Assembly (NCBI GenBank): GCA_944548615.1
Contig: OX155957.1
Location: 1,056,275 to 1,120,274 of the forward strand
DNA length: 64,000 nt
Direction: 5' to 3'
Source of the DNA: Micropterix aruncella
Taxonomy: Eukaryota; Arthropoda; Insecta; Lepidoptera; Micropterigidae
How positions within the stretch are numbered: the first letter of the stretch is position 1; every line of letters begins with the position of its first letter. The notes under the pieces are model-generated. The model saw only the letters and a program-made list of their open reading frames with translations, had not been told where the DNA came from and did no database searches. Position numbers and translations under genes: made by a program. Below, piece by piece: positions 23,628 to 34,900 of the stretch.

Positions 23628-23690
23628 ATGTCGAAACGTAAAATTTCTTCTGATTACGAGACTGATGGTTCTCAATATACAGTGAAATAA
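23628..23690 (+). pseudogene. Truncated 5' end of an unrecognised ORF
   Basis: An ATG-started frame of 20 codons, MSKRKISSDYETDGSQYTVK, ends exactly where the family D repeat begins (GAAATAAATTAATAG), so the stop belongs to the inserted repeat. The basic start followed by acidic residues resembles an N-terminus of a longer nuclear or transposon protein. Divergent to the ORF at 23292-23570. Confidence 0.35.
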
Positions 23691-24162
23691 ATTAATAGTT
23701 TAAAATAAACACTAAAAACACGCTTTATACAGGCACATATGTCAATATTTACACTATTTACACTCAATATATAATAGGTTGATATATAATACCTTGAAAC
23801 CTGATCGTGTTCAAAGTCCATTACGTGACCTTTCTTACAAGTGCAAACACGACTATGATACGATATTCCATCATGGAATGCTAGCGCCTATCTTCCAGCT
23901 TCATCATCAGACCTTGAAACCTAATCGTGGTCAATGTTCATTCCAACGCTTTTCTAACAAGTCCAAACACAGCTATGATACGATGTTCCATCATGAAGTT
24001 CCGGTTCATATCTTCCGACTCCATCATCAGATCAGTTCGACGGTACCATATTATTGTATTGTCATCAGAACTACATACAGCTGCCAATTTTCATGACGCC
24101 ACGATCCTTTGGAGATGGTTAAATTAGTTACCTTAGATTCTATTACATAGTTTCATACGTAA
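23686..24162 (+). repeat. Family D repeat with two 120-bp tandem units (uninterrupted copy)
   Basis: Begins AAATAAATTAATAGTTTAAA. Two tandem units of exactly 120 bp start at 23793 and 23913 with CTTGAAACCT; the tail contains CAGCTGCCAATTTTCATGAC. The unit has no stop in one frame, giving 40-residue peptide repeats, but that may be chance. The site ATGTCAATAT at 23739-23748 is intact here and is the target of a Penelope insertion in the copy at 47383. Confidence 0.85.
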
Positions 24163-24410
24163 ACGCGTGTTAAAAATATCAATGAGTTTTCCTCTCTGTT
24201 TCTTCTCTTATACGTGATATTTGCGTTTCCAGTATAATGTCAATAAAGTTTGACTTAAAAATTTCAGTTTTTAATTTTCTTGTTTAATTTCATAAATCCT
24301 TACAACTATTTTAAATACCGAATAAAACCGGGATTTTATATAAAAAATAGGAATATCGGCCGCGGTTGGAGGGTTAAAAATATTTGATAGTTAAGAGACC
24401 TAGTTAAGCA

Positions 24411-25440
24411 CATCAGAGACCTAGAGTTATCTTCGATGAAAAGTATTCATTACATCACCACTTTAATGGGATTGTCGAAAAAGCAAGTAAACTTCTTGGT
24501 TTTGTCTTCAGAACAATGAAACCATTTCAACATCCGAAATCTCTAATATCCGTCTATTCATCATTGATTAGATCGGTTCTGGAGTATGGATCAGTGATCT
24601 GGAATCCGCTTTACAGTGTTCACAGCGATAAAATTGAACGAGTCCAAAAGAAATTCACACGTATGCTGTCGAACAAATGTGGCCTCAGAAATACTCTGAA
24701 ATGTTATGTTGAGCGGCTTTCTCACTTCAACCTAATAGACTTAAAAACACGTAGGACTATAACTGATATAACGTGTCTCCATAAGCTTTTGCGCAATCGA
24801 CTAGACAGCCCAGCTAGTCTAGAAAAAGTTCAATTTCGTGTGCCACCGCGACTAACGAGGAGCTCGCAAACATTTTCGGTTGTCGCTTGCAATAACAACA
24901 TCGGGACGAATAGACCTCTTACCAGAATGTGTCGCGTTTTTGATAAATCATGTAAAGGATTAGATATATTTTATGATTCCATTAATTTAATAAAAGACTT
25001 GATCATACCTAGCCTATCTCCTACTTCTTAAGATTTCACTAACTGCCATCCTAATGTACTGTATTATATGATTACTATATTATAACATACTATTGTATTA
25101 TATCATATTATGTATAATAAATATTATTATCCAATTACTCATACGTCTATTTTTCTCTTTCCAAATAACCTTATTAACAACTTATTTATTTATTACTTTT
25201 CTTACTCTTATATTATTATTAGCTTTATTATATTTTTTTCTACTATCAACGTGTTCATGTTATTTCTGTTAATTTGTAATGCAAGCATTGCAAACTGTTC
25301 ATAGGATAGTAAATTTGTTTGGTTTGTATATGTTTTTAAAATACTAGTATTATATATTTACTATCTGTAAGTTTGCTATATAATAAAAATAGATCTTAGT
25401 TTATAGAGATAATACGAGTCAACAGCGTAACTGAGCTTCC
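24411..25440 (+). pseudogene. CR1/Jockey-like LINE, ORF2 C-terminal part and 3' UTR
   Basis: Open from about 24424 (VIFDEKYSLHHHFNGI) through SVYSSLIRSVLEYGSVIWNP and DKIERVQKKFTRML to the stop at 25031. These are the post-RT 'thumb' motifs of CR1/Jockey ORF2. RT catalytic motifs are missing, so the copy is 5' truncated. An AT-rich 3' UTR of about 400 bp follows. Frame intact over about 200 codons. Confidence 0.8.
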
Positions 25441-25462
25441 GTAAATTGAATATTGTTCCACA

Positions 25463-25660
25463 ATGAACAATTTTGTCAAAAAAAACGGGCTTTTCAGCGC
25501 GAAAAAATTGTTTCTAATAATTATAAATACAATTGTTATTTTTTTTGCGGCAGTCGTGTTTTTATTTTTAAAATTATTATTCTTGTTTTACTTTGTACCT
25601 CTACGCTTTTTGGACACCCTCTATAAACAGAATAAAATTGTTGTGCGGTCGGCAGCGTAG
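25463..25660 (+). other. Hydrophobic 65-codon ORF, doubtful
   Basis: MNNFVKKNGLFSAKK followed by about 35 hydrophobic residues. T-rich DNA readily yields such frames. Reported only because of the ATG and continuous hydrophobic stretch. Confidence 0.15.
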
Positions 25661-25960
25661 CGGAGCGGTGTGACCAGAACGACCAGACGCCCAGAATGAC
25701 CGGGACGACGTGGACTGCGCGCCCCGAAACGACCCTGAGGGCCCGGGTTCATTTCTATTTTATAACCCACAACGCCCTCCGTGGCTAAACACTGACCTCA
25801 TTACTCGGGCTGGTTTATGTCCAGTGCTACTCGCCGACCCGAAAATGTCAGCTAAACCTATTTATACGGATGCCCGCAGGGATATGCCCATCGGCCGACC
25901 TTTACACAACTTTGATTGCTTTATTATCAAAATATTAAGTTTTAGTGGTTGATCGTCGGG
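25645..25960 (+). repeat. Possible tRNA-derived SINE
   Basis: TAGCGGAGCGG at 25658-25668 fits the pol III A-box consensus and GGTTCATTTC at 25746-25755 is close to a B box, with GC-rich DNA between them. The boxes are about 88 bases apart, wider than in a tRNA. No copy elsewhere in the window supports it. Confidence 0.3.
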
Positions 25961-26219
25961 GATCCTTCGAGACTGATAGCGTTTGTCGAGGAAGATCGCT
26001 TTTAATTTTTCTGTATAATAACTTTATTTCGCGAATGAGTGTACTTTAAACGAGTTGGGTTGGATTTCTGACTTGCGGACAGAGAAGTACACTGAGAAAA
26101 ATATAACGCTGTAATACATGAAAATACAAATGTTTCAAAAGGAATTACATATCGATCTCGGACGGAGATATATATAGACCAAGTACTCAGGATGCACAAA
26201 GTATCGGACTTAAATATTA

Positions 26220-26670
26220 TCCTTCTAGCGATATTCTTCTTGTTCCGTGGTTTCCTCTCCCGCCTTATCTAGAGTATTTAAAAAGATGTATAAAGATGTA
26301 AAAGATGTAAAAGATGTATAAGACTCGGGATGTATAAAGTTTCGGCCAAAAATTTTCTTCTTCTTCCATGAATTCCTATCCCACCTTATCTACAGTGCTT
26401 TGACTTCGAAGAAGATAGCCCAACTACTCAGGATGCATAAAGTTTCGGAATAAAATATTCTTCTTATTTCCATATTCTTCTTCTTTCGTGGGTTCGATAT
26501 TCTTCTTTTTTAATATGTACTTAAGTATTCAGAATGTATAAAGTTTTGGATGCAAATATTCTTCTTTTTCCGAGACTTCTTCCGTGGATTCCTATCCCGC
26601 TTTATCTAGAGTGCTTTATTTATATGGTAGTTACCCCAAGTACTATGGAGATATGAAGTTTCGGAAGAAA
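26220..26670 (+). repeat. Family S degenerate tandem repeat
   Basis: About four units of roughly 110 bp with landmarks TTCCTATCCCGCCTTATCTAGAG, ACTCAGGATGTATAAAGTTTCGG and TTCTTCTT. The array at 51859-52720 is the same repeat in inverted orientation. Confidence 0.75.
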
Positions 26671-26677
26671 ACACATC

Positions 26678-27590
26678 ATCATCATCATCATCATCATCAT
26701 CATTTATTCATTCCATAAAAGCATTTCACAATACTGAGGAACATGTCAAATTTTACAATCATAATTTACCGAATGATAAAACCGCTTTGATTAATTAAAA
26801 GGAAAAAAATAATAATTGTAATCATAGGTGATTATTTAAAAATAGTCAAATTTACAAAATAATCAATAATCAAACAATAAATAATAATTAATACAATGAA
26901 AAAGAAAAATTCTGAAACATGCGTAATTATAAACAATTTCAATAAAATCTAAATCTTAGTGCGAAAGTATAGTCATAATATGGTTATTTATAATCAAGCA
27001 ATTGTGGACGCAATATCATAAAAGTCATCCAGTTTGTAAAGGGCATGTTTGACTAACTGATTTTTCAAGCAAATTTTATATGCTGCCATCTCAAGTCTTC
27101 TCGTCGATGACGGCAAAGCATTGAACAATTTAACACTAATATATAAAAATGTTTTTTGATATTTAGTCAAGCGTCGCGTGCTTTGCCGTCTTCTCGTCGA
27201 TGACGGCAAAGCATTGAACAATTTAAAACTAATATATAAAAATGTTTTTTGATATTTAGACTTTAGGCAATAACACATTGTTTTTATGTCGCGTATTATG
27301 TTATGTCGAGTGGAGTGAAGCTCGCAATTTAAAAGATTCTCTTTGGCCTATAAAAGGCACTGATATATGTACATGGATGACATGGTAAGGATACCAGCTT
27401 TAATAAAAAAATGGGCGCAATGTGTTTCTCTGCTTACACCAAAAATTGTCCTAACGGCTTGCTTTTGTAGCACAGAAGCGCGATGGATATCGGTTGCATT
27501 ACCCCATAGTAGTATCGCATAAGATATCTTTGAATGGAAGCAGGAGTGATACACACTGATCGCTGCATGTTCACCAGCATTCGCTATCGG
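26678..27590 (-). pseudogene. CR1/Jockey-like LINE, 3' fragment with internal duplication
   Basis: Diverged relative of the 398-codon copies. 27348-27554 reads SCFHSKISYAILLWGNATD and FGVSRETHC. 26994-27278 reads LYISVKLFNALPSSTRRLE and VKHALYKLDDFYD. A segment of about 96 bp is duplicated in tandem (about 27092-27187 and 27188-27260). The 3' tail is (ATC)n at 26679-26703 on the plus strand. The 5' edge meets a G run at 27598-27613. Confidence 0.8.
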
Positions 27591-27889
27591 GAAGGGCGGG
27601 GGGGGGGGGGGGGGACTGTAATAATATTCAGATGAAACAGTCCTTGGCTACTTGCCAGGAAAGTCCTGGCGTGACACAGCCGTTTTTTTTTATTATATGG
27701 AATACTTCTACAGCGCTTCTAATGGTACAAATACCAATAGCGAAAGCGATGGTATTTTTTTTCGCATAATAAAATAGGCCCTACCCGATTGGAATAACTT
27801 TCTCGTACTGACGGAAACTGGAAATTGAAAACTTAATCAATAAAATAAAGTGGATTTAATATAGGTAGACCTTAGGTTAACAGAAGGTG

Positions 27890-28134
27890 TAGCCAACCTT
27901 CTAGCCCCTATATGTGTAGCCAACCTTCCAACCCCATATGTGTAGTCAACCTTTCAATTTCGATATGTTTAACCAACCTTCCAACCCCGATATGTGTAGC
28001 CAACCTTCCAACCCCGATATGTGTAACCAACCTTCCAACCCCGATATGTGTAGTCAACCTTCCAATTCCGATATGTGTAACCAACCTTCCAACCCCGATA
28101 TGTATAGCCAACCTCCTAACTCCGATATGTGTAG
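27890..28134. repeat. 27-bp minisatellite, main block
   Basis: About nine units of CCTTCCAACCCCGATATGTG plus TAGCCAA. The period of 27 makes every frame repeat in 9-residue units; the ORFs here are not evidence of coding. Confidence 0.92.
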
Positions 28135-30746
28135 TGTAATGATTTGAAAATCATCACATGAGCGTTTAGCAGCGCTAAGCAAAACGCAAAATAGATTAAT
28201 CGAATTTTTAAAATTAAATTGTACTTAAAAAGATCATAGTGACATCTAGCGATTTAATTAGGAACTAAAACTGACAGATGAAAAAATGACAGTTGCTAAA
28301 CTATAGAGCGCAGTGCCATCGTTACATAAATAAAGGGTTTTGAGTAGTTTTTGAGAGTTAAGGACATCATTAGGGGCTTAAAAATAGACAATCAGGAGTA
28401 TTTGGCAAGAAATTAGTATATTTTGAGATTTTTACGAAAAATCGACGTAAAAATCAACAATTGACAAATAGACAATAGAAGCATGGTTATGGTCTTGAAA
28501 AAGTCGACCGATTGGTTTTTCAAAAAAATATAAAAGGGGTTCATTAAATAGTAGGAATTATGGGAGAATTTGATAGCAATATTGATAACGTCATTGGAAG
28601 AACATTTAATTTATTATTAAGAGAAATTGGAAAACATAATCGATATCGATGCAAGAAAGCAGAATCAATGAAGTTAAAAGAATTTATCACCAAATAATTG
28701 CCAGTCAAAATAAAATTTAACTGTTAAAATGAGGAAATTTAGAAACACTTAATTAAAATAGAGGAATTACTAGCTAAAAATACTATCAATAAATAAAATT
28801 GAAATTAAATAGTTGTATTATTTCGCTTTCGAAAACGGAAACGGAAACGGAAAAGCTTATAAAAAGTTTCTAGAACCTACGAGAATATTCGAGTAGGCAG
28901 ACGACGCTTCGAAAGCGGAAACGACGCGTAGAAAAGGCGGCAAAATCAAGTCAAAATACGACATTTCCCGACGAATATGAAACATCAATTTTCTCATAAT
29001 ACGTAAAATAAATACTTAAAATCATATGTAGAATTAGAAGCACGAATTATCATTAAGAAATTCGCTTGTTGGCAATGTGGCAGAGCGTTATTTAACAAAA
29101 AAATAGATAAATCAGATCGTTTAATGACTGATTAGTCAATAGTTATGGGTTAAATCAGTAAAAAAGGACACATCGATAGGGGTGTTATATAAGGGATGGA
29201 CGGATGGTTTCCGGCATCCATTAAAAAAATTCAGTCGGAAGTATCAAACCTGCGAAAGTTTACGGAAGAAAATATAGAAATCTGGTGCTCAGATGTGAGA
29301 AAAACAGTTGAGAATGAGGGCATCGGGATGCTATGAAGCATTTCGATGCCCAGTTAAATTAAATTCGTAATATAGGTGCTCAGATCGTGTATAACAGAAA
29401 CGCTTCATCACACTCGTCATTGAGGCGATTTTACAAAATGTACTAAAAAACGAACAAATATTTAAAAAATCCAGTGCTAAAACAAGTGAAATCGAGAGAG
29501 CTACGCGAGTTGGCATATAAAAATCCAACGTTCCAAATAAATTTGAAGTACGAGATTTTGTCGTATTAAATACGAAAATATATCGGAGCGGACGAATCAA
29601 AATGAAGACGTCAGATTAAACTTCACAACATTGCGAACGTTGTTCGAGGGTGTATAACATAGCGGCGAAATAACGGAAAAACATTCAACAAGGATGCTGT
29701 GAGGGTCTCATAATAGCAGTACGATCGTAAAGCGGCTGCGGTTCTATAAGACAGTCGTCGCAGTAACAGTAGTGGCAGATTTCTAGGAATGCGACAACAC
29801 ATCGAAGATTGACGTTTAGTTATAAGTGCATAATTGTGCAATGCAGCTGTAAATACGGGAAAGTATAGCCGAGAGTCATTGTCGGCAAAGATGTATTAAA
29901 AATATGTAAGTTTATTTTTGCCGAAGCTGGCGTTATTTAATTATTTAGGCCGAAGCTAGCACCCAATATTATCATTGTTGTATATTTTTTGGGGTTATAA
30001 ATATTCGAGTTTTTTGTGGTTTGTTTAGAAATGGTTAGAAATGTTAAGTAGTTGTAACGTAAAAGCGCGATTTTGCACGTTAACTAAAAACGACAGCACG
30101 TAACATCGCTTGTTGGTTCAAGAGTCGTAGATATTGCTACGAGATAAACATCTAGTCAGACTCTTATTTAATTTGGAAGAGAGATAGCACTGCTAACTCC
30201 ATTAAATTTGATACAAGCCATTTATATAATGTGCTCATGGATTGGAAACTTAGTTAAGGACACATTCGAATAATACAGAATGTTAGGTTAAATTTAAAGA
30301 TAAGGAAAATTGTAGATTGTATTAAGATTTTTTTTCGACTGATCGATGGGGTTTCACAGATAAACGGGAAGGGAATAGTAATAATAGAAATAATAGAACG
30401 AAAACCATATGGACGTCCAGTGGACTGGATGATAGCCAGGTCGTAGTTTTTATCGGGCATTAGCGACTGCGGTCATTTAAATACATTTATATCACTGGAA
30501 CGCCATCGACTAGTTTGACAGTATGTTAGGTTATATGTATTTTTAGTGTTGTATGTAAACATTATGATTCATGTTTCAATATAATTTGACATTGAACACA
30601 TTTAAATAAATAAGGGATTAGAATCCATTTGTCGAATTTTGGTGCATCGTATTAAACACATGCCATTTGTATTAATATTATTTTTTTAACAATCGACCGA
30701 AAATAAATATATAGAAAGTATAAAAAAAATAAAAGTCATTGTAACA
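28135..30746. mobile_element. 2.6-kb TG...CA element (long LTR or LTR-like retroelement), unclassified
   Basis: Inserted in the 27-bp minisatellite with a 4-bp duplication GTAG (28131-28134 and 30747-30750). It begins TGTAATGATTTG and ends GTCATTGTAACA. TG/CA tips with a 4-bp duplication suit LTR elements. I find no internal pair of LTRs, no primer site and no protease, RT or integrase. It may be one very long solo LTR or a non-coding LTR derivative. TATA-like TTATAAAAAG is at about 28857 and TTATATAAGGGATGG at 29186. A 4-bp duplication with weak terminal inversion would also fit some DNA transposons. Confidence 0.65.
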
Positions 30747-30808
30747 GTAGCTAACCTTCCAACCCCGATATGTGTGACCAACCTTCCAACCCCGATATTT
30801 TTGCCAAC
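30747..30808. repeat. 27-bp minisatellite, part displaced by the 2.6-kb element
   Basis: Two further units plus a degenerate one continue exactly in register after the duplicated GTAG. Confidence 0.9.
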
Positions 30809-31224
30809 CAATCAGATGTAAATATCTGAAGAATCGAAGTATATTTTTGAAAACCTCAGAAAGGCAGACCTAAGGAAAAAGATAAGCTCTCTGTTTATGG
30901 ACGAAATAGCCACCCGTCAACGAAAAATTTGCAATAAAAACAAGACTTTAGACTTAGTCAATATTGGCGTTGAAAGTAATGAGATGGATGACTAGGCGAT
31001 TCAAGCAATTGTTTTTGTGCCTGTAACCATGTAAGGAAATGAAAAATATTACTCGGACACATTCTTGTAAACGGCTTCTCTAGTGAACGAAAAGGCGATA
31101 TTATCTATATGTGTTTTATAAAAGTCACATATTAGGGGTAGAAGACGCAGCTTTGACGGTTGATGTATGTTTATCTAATATATGAGCTGTAAATAAACTG
31201 GGATATAGATAACCCTTTGTAACG

Positions 31225-31915
31225 CAATACCTCTCAGGAGATCCACTTTTAGCCAATCCAGTTGCTCTTATCTTGCACCCAAATATTACAACAGCCTGCC
31301 ACTGAACATTAAAGAAATTAAAACATCTTATATGAATTTAAAAATAAAAATAAATTCAGTGCGTATCATCTGTATTGTACCACTGTAAATATATAACATA
31401 TTCTTAGACAATTGAATATTTAAAATAAAAACATTTAGTAGGTAGGTATAAAGAGAAATAAAAGTTATAAATAGGTAGAAATTTAAATAAACTGAAACAC
31501 TGTAGTGACCATAGGTAGTGACTATGTATTCAATATTATGCCCGTGTGCACTTTTTAATATTTTTTCTTTAATATTATTATTTTATTTTATTCATTACTT
31601 TGATTGTATTCAGGTAATTTTTGTTTTTGTAAATCTATTTTGACTAATATTGATGATTTTGTTTTTTTTTTATTTTAATTAATTTACTGTCATATTGATA
31701 TTTTTAAATATATTTCGTTTCGAATTTTATGTGGTAATAATTATATTTTAGCTATAATTAAATTTGATAATGTTTAGTAGATTTCCCGAGTTGATAACTA
31801 TTGGAATAAATTGTCTACCTCAGAACAGGCGGCAGCCAAGTTAGATTATGACTATTGTAAATTATAACTGTTGTAAAATTTAAATGAATGAATAAATTTG
31901 AATTTAAATTTGATT
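31225..31915 (+). pseudogene. CR1-like LINE 3' end
   Basis: A short coding remnant reads SYLAPKYYNSLPLNIKEIKTS, a C-terminal ORF2 motif. An AT-rich 3' UTR follows, with terminal AATGAATGAATAAATTTGAA-type tail sequence near 31880-31912. Confidence 0.6.
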
Positions 31916-31947
31916 GGAATGTTATTTAGTCTTTGATGTTATTTAGC

Positions 31948-32130
31948 CAGGTTTTCTTCGGTGCCGATCGCTGAATTCTCCATTCTGTCGGACGGTCTCG
32001 CCAAATTTGCTTACGTGGCAAGCGATTATCGTTCATTCGGCAAACATGGCCGAACCATCGTAGTCGTCGTTTTTGTACTTCTTCTTCGATCGTTGTTAGT
32101 AGATCGCATCTTTCACTAATGGTCTCCTTT
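31948..32130 (-). pseudogene. RTE-like LINE, ORF2 C-terminal fragment
   Basis: Open minus-strand frame: EEEVQKRRLRWFGHVCRM, then NDNRLPRKQIWRDRP. The RLRWFGHVxRM...LPRK motif marks the C-terminal region of RTE-type reverse transcriptase proteins. Both ends are truncated. Confidence 0.75.
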
Positions 32131-32819
32131 CGAGATGTTAATAATTAATAATTTATATCCGTCTTTTTGGTTTATTCGGAGCTTCATAAAAAAATCACGT
32201 TACAACGTTGTCCTAACTTATTATCCATGGTAAAGGATTTTTCTCACAAGTTACGCGAATATAAGTTCTTTTACTGCACCTACCGACTTGAAACTATTCG
32301 TTATAGATGTCTAAAAGAATGGGCTATATGATGCTACGCAATATAACCACCCGTCGTAACACATTTTCACTCAGGGTCACTATTATCATTACTTTTGAAC
32401 AGCTGTCGTACATACCAAATGGAAGCACTTTAGAAGTACCTTAATACAATTCGGCGAATATGGCATGGCGAGTTTACGACAGTATTAAGTTTACTCGCCA
32501 GCCATAAATGCCAGAAGGCACTTTTCCTCATCATCGTAAACAAGAAACGAACTGGATAGAGGAAAAATTCCGGGCGAAAACTTGAAAGCCTTCTTTTCAC
32601 CTCTCGTCGCGATGTGCAGATGCAGCTCACCACTTAGCTCCAAAAGGAGGAAAGTTACATGACGGTTTGAAAGGGATGCAGTCTGTAAAGGTATAACAAG
32701 GATTATGGACTTATAGAACGTCGTATATACTCGAGATATCAGAGTGTTTGATTGTATGCACTTAACTGAAATTTTATACGTTGTAAAAAAATATCCGTCT
32801 CGTAAAAATAGTATAACAA
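32131..32819. other. Unassigned sequence
   Basis: Mixed sequence between a LINE fragment and a family B copy; nothing recognised. Confidence 0.3.
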
Positions 32820-34085
32820 GTAAATATATTAAAAATAATAAAACACGACTGCAGCTTCAGAAAGTAAACTATTGTACCGTATTGTATTTATCATTATTTT
32901 TTTACGGCTTTTACTGCAATATTTGTGGTTTATCTATATATCCATATCGATCTGTAAAGATCTGTATTATAAATAGGATAGAAACGAATTTACCGCGTGT
33001 AATTTGTAGCACCCGACGTTTCGGTGACGTTGCAGCCGCCGTTGTCCAGGGTAGACTGAAAGAGCTGTCAATCCGTTGTTTTGCGGGTAGGCCGCATACC
33101 GCTGCCGCCACTGCGTAGGTTGTAACGGTGGGGGGGGGGGGGGGGCGGGCTCGGAGCGCGCGAATTTCGAAAATCCGTCTTGCACATAACACTCACTGTA
33201 TCCTGTCTTACGTCCTTTCGTTCGGCGTTCGGCGGCGGGAACATTTTAAGAAGAGGTTTCCACGTAGAAGAGAGTTTGTAACCGTCGTCTCTATTGAAGT
33301 TCGGGGTTCTTCTTATTTCAATGGCGTCCCGGATCATGCGAGGAAAGTAGAATTGTTCCTTGGATAGCACAATGGGATTTTGAAACTGCATCCAGTGGTT
33401 ACTTCCGCTATCGAATAATTCGCAGATCGCCGATTTTTCTCGCTGAACGTTTTTAACAGCTTTGATGTGTTCTGACAGTCGCGTGGCTATGGGCCGTTTC
33501 GTTTGTCCAACGTAGGCTAAACCGCCGCGCAGCTGCATTCGACTTTATACACACCCGGGGTTTGCAGTGGCATTACATCCTTTGCAGGCCTCAAAAATCG
33601 AGCTATATTTTGGATCGGCTTGAAGATCGTTTTTATATCGAATCTGTTTAGCATCATACTCATTTGATTCTGTCACGCCCTTGACGTATGGTAAGAATGC
33701 TCTTGATCTGCTCGGTTACTGCGTTTCGTCTGTATTCTGAGTTTCGTCGGTAAATTCGTTTCTATCCTATTTATAATGTCAAACAACCGCGATAGTCTTC
33801 GATTTTATAAAGATCTGTAATTTCGGAATGTACTTATTCACACCTTTTATTTGACAATAAACATGATATATTTATGTTAATTTATTAATATTTGGACATT
33901 TAGAAAACTACTTACTCGATATTTTGACAGTTAAGGTACCCTATGCCACTAGGAATGACAAAACAATTCTAACAATACCACACACTTTTTAATCGGTTCA
34001 AGCGTTTGGAAGTTATGGCGGAATAAAGAAACGGAAAACATACATAGTTGAATCCTGTACACATTACACCATTGGTACTAAAATT
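32820..34085 (-). repeat. Family B repeat split by a Penelope insertion
   Basis: Left part 32820-32966 and right part 33810-34085 together form one family B copy (compare 54690-55115). The junction is duplicated as AAAGATCTGTA on both sides of the insert. Confidence 0.8.
32967..33809 (-). mobile_element. Penelope-like element, 3' fragment with GIY-YIG endonuclease
   Basis: Minus strand: FLPYVKGVTESNEYDAKQ remnants, then PGVYKVECSC, a frameshift near 33540, then the 156-codon frame 33068-33538 with LAYVGQTKRPIATRLSEH and FNRDDGYKLSSTW. GVY...YVG, the following Arg, the EH pair and the Asn fit the GIY-YIG nuclease that Penelope proteins carry after their reverse transcriptase. RT is absent. 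An inverted copy of the terminal segment (ATAAATAGGATAGAAACGAA at the left, its reverse complement at about 33755-33776) lies at both ends, as in 5'-truncated Penelope insertions. The 11-bp duplication AAAGATCTGTA (32956-32966, 33810-33820) fixes the borders. Confidence 0.87.
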
Positions 34086-34599
34086 CCTTTGAAAAGGAGA
34101 TGGCACCTGAAGAAGTAGAAAACTCGTAACTAATCATAAAAGTTATTATTCTATCTGTAAGATAAATGGAAATAATGTAAAATTCCGACAAAAAGATGAT
34201 ATTCGATTTGTTATTCAGGCCAAGGAGCAAAGTTGGGATGAGATACTCGAATAACAGATTTACTCAGTCCCCGTTCTGAGACACATCTCGAATATCTTAA
34301 TTTCTCTATAATAATACGTATACAGCGAAAAATTTTATGCAGATTGGATAGGAATGTAGATATATACGTGTACATTTATAAATTCTTTTTTATTCGCATG
34401 GTATTTAATCTGTAGGGAAATTTCTCATGAACTATAAGAGCGAAAAGATTTATAATTTTTTTATTACTTGTGCGAGACCATTGTTCACGCCAGTGAGGTT
34501 TGTGTGAGAATTAGCGTAATTTTCCGTCTCCTAATCACTTGTCTAATCAAAGAAAATCCCTTTTATAAATTCTTCCGCTCCAATCAAATATTGTCGGTA
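34086..34599. other. Unassigned AT-rich sequence
   Basis: No gene, repeat or hairpin recognised. Confidence 0.3.
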
Positions 34600-34900
34600 C
34601 CTATTAAAATATGCCTCGACGGCGCGCCGATCTGGGCCGGCAGCGGGACGGATCGCCCCGTCTGAACGACGGGTAGTGGATATGTGAACTTTGCTGAGCG
34701 AGTGGTCGAATAAATTCGCTCAGCAAAAAAGATTTTTTTTTAGCTCTCGCCGCAAAACCACCGCATCGCATCACACGAACTTTTGTGTAGATTCGCCCGC
34801 ATCGCGATTCGTGTAAAACCATTGTGAGTGACAGTTAAACGAGAAGCAGAGGTGGCGCAGTCCTGCAGCACAGACGGAACCAACAAGGCCGTAAGTACCG
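34600..34900 (+). promoter_or_regulatory. GC-rich stretch with hairpin and strong splice donor; possible first exon
   Basis: CpG-rich DNA including a 12-bp-stem hairpin (34690-34701 with 34716-34727, TTTGCTGAGCGA / TCGCTCAGCAAA). Further on is AACAAGGCC followed by GTAAGTACC at 34891, a near-ideal donor. A first exon ending at 34890 would be non-coding or carry only short frames (ATG at 34611, 21 codons). No downstream acceptor or partner exon was identified. Confidence 0.25.

Noticed and set aside
25658..25755. tRNA gene
   Set aside because: A- and B-box-like sequences are too far apart and no cloverleaf can be formed; kept only as a possible SINE.
27908..28147. ORFs of 67-75 codons with 9-residue repeats
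   Set aside because: The 27-bp minisatellite leaves several frames open on both strands; no sign of a start context or selection.
32911..33192. Pro-rich 72-93-codon ORFs
   Set aside because: Overlap the Penelope 3' region and a G-run; compositional.
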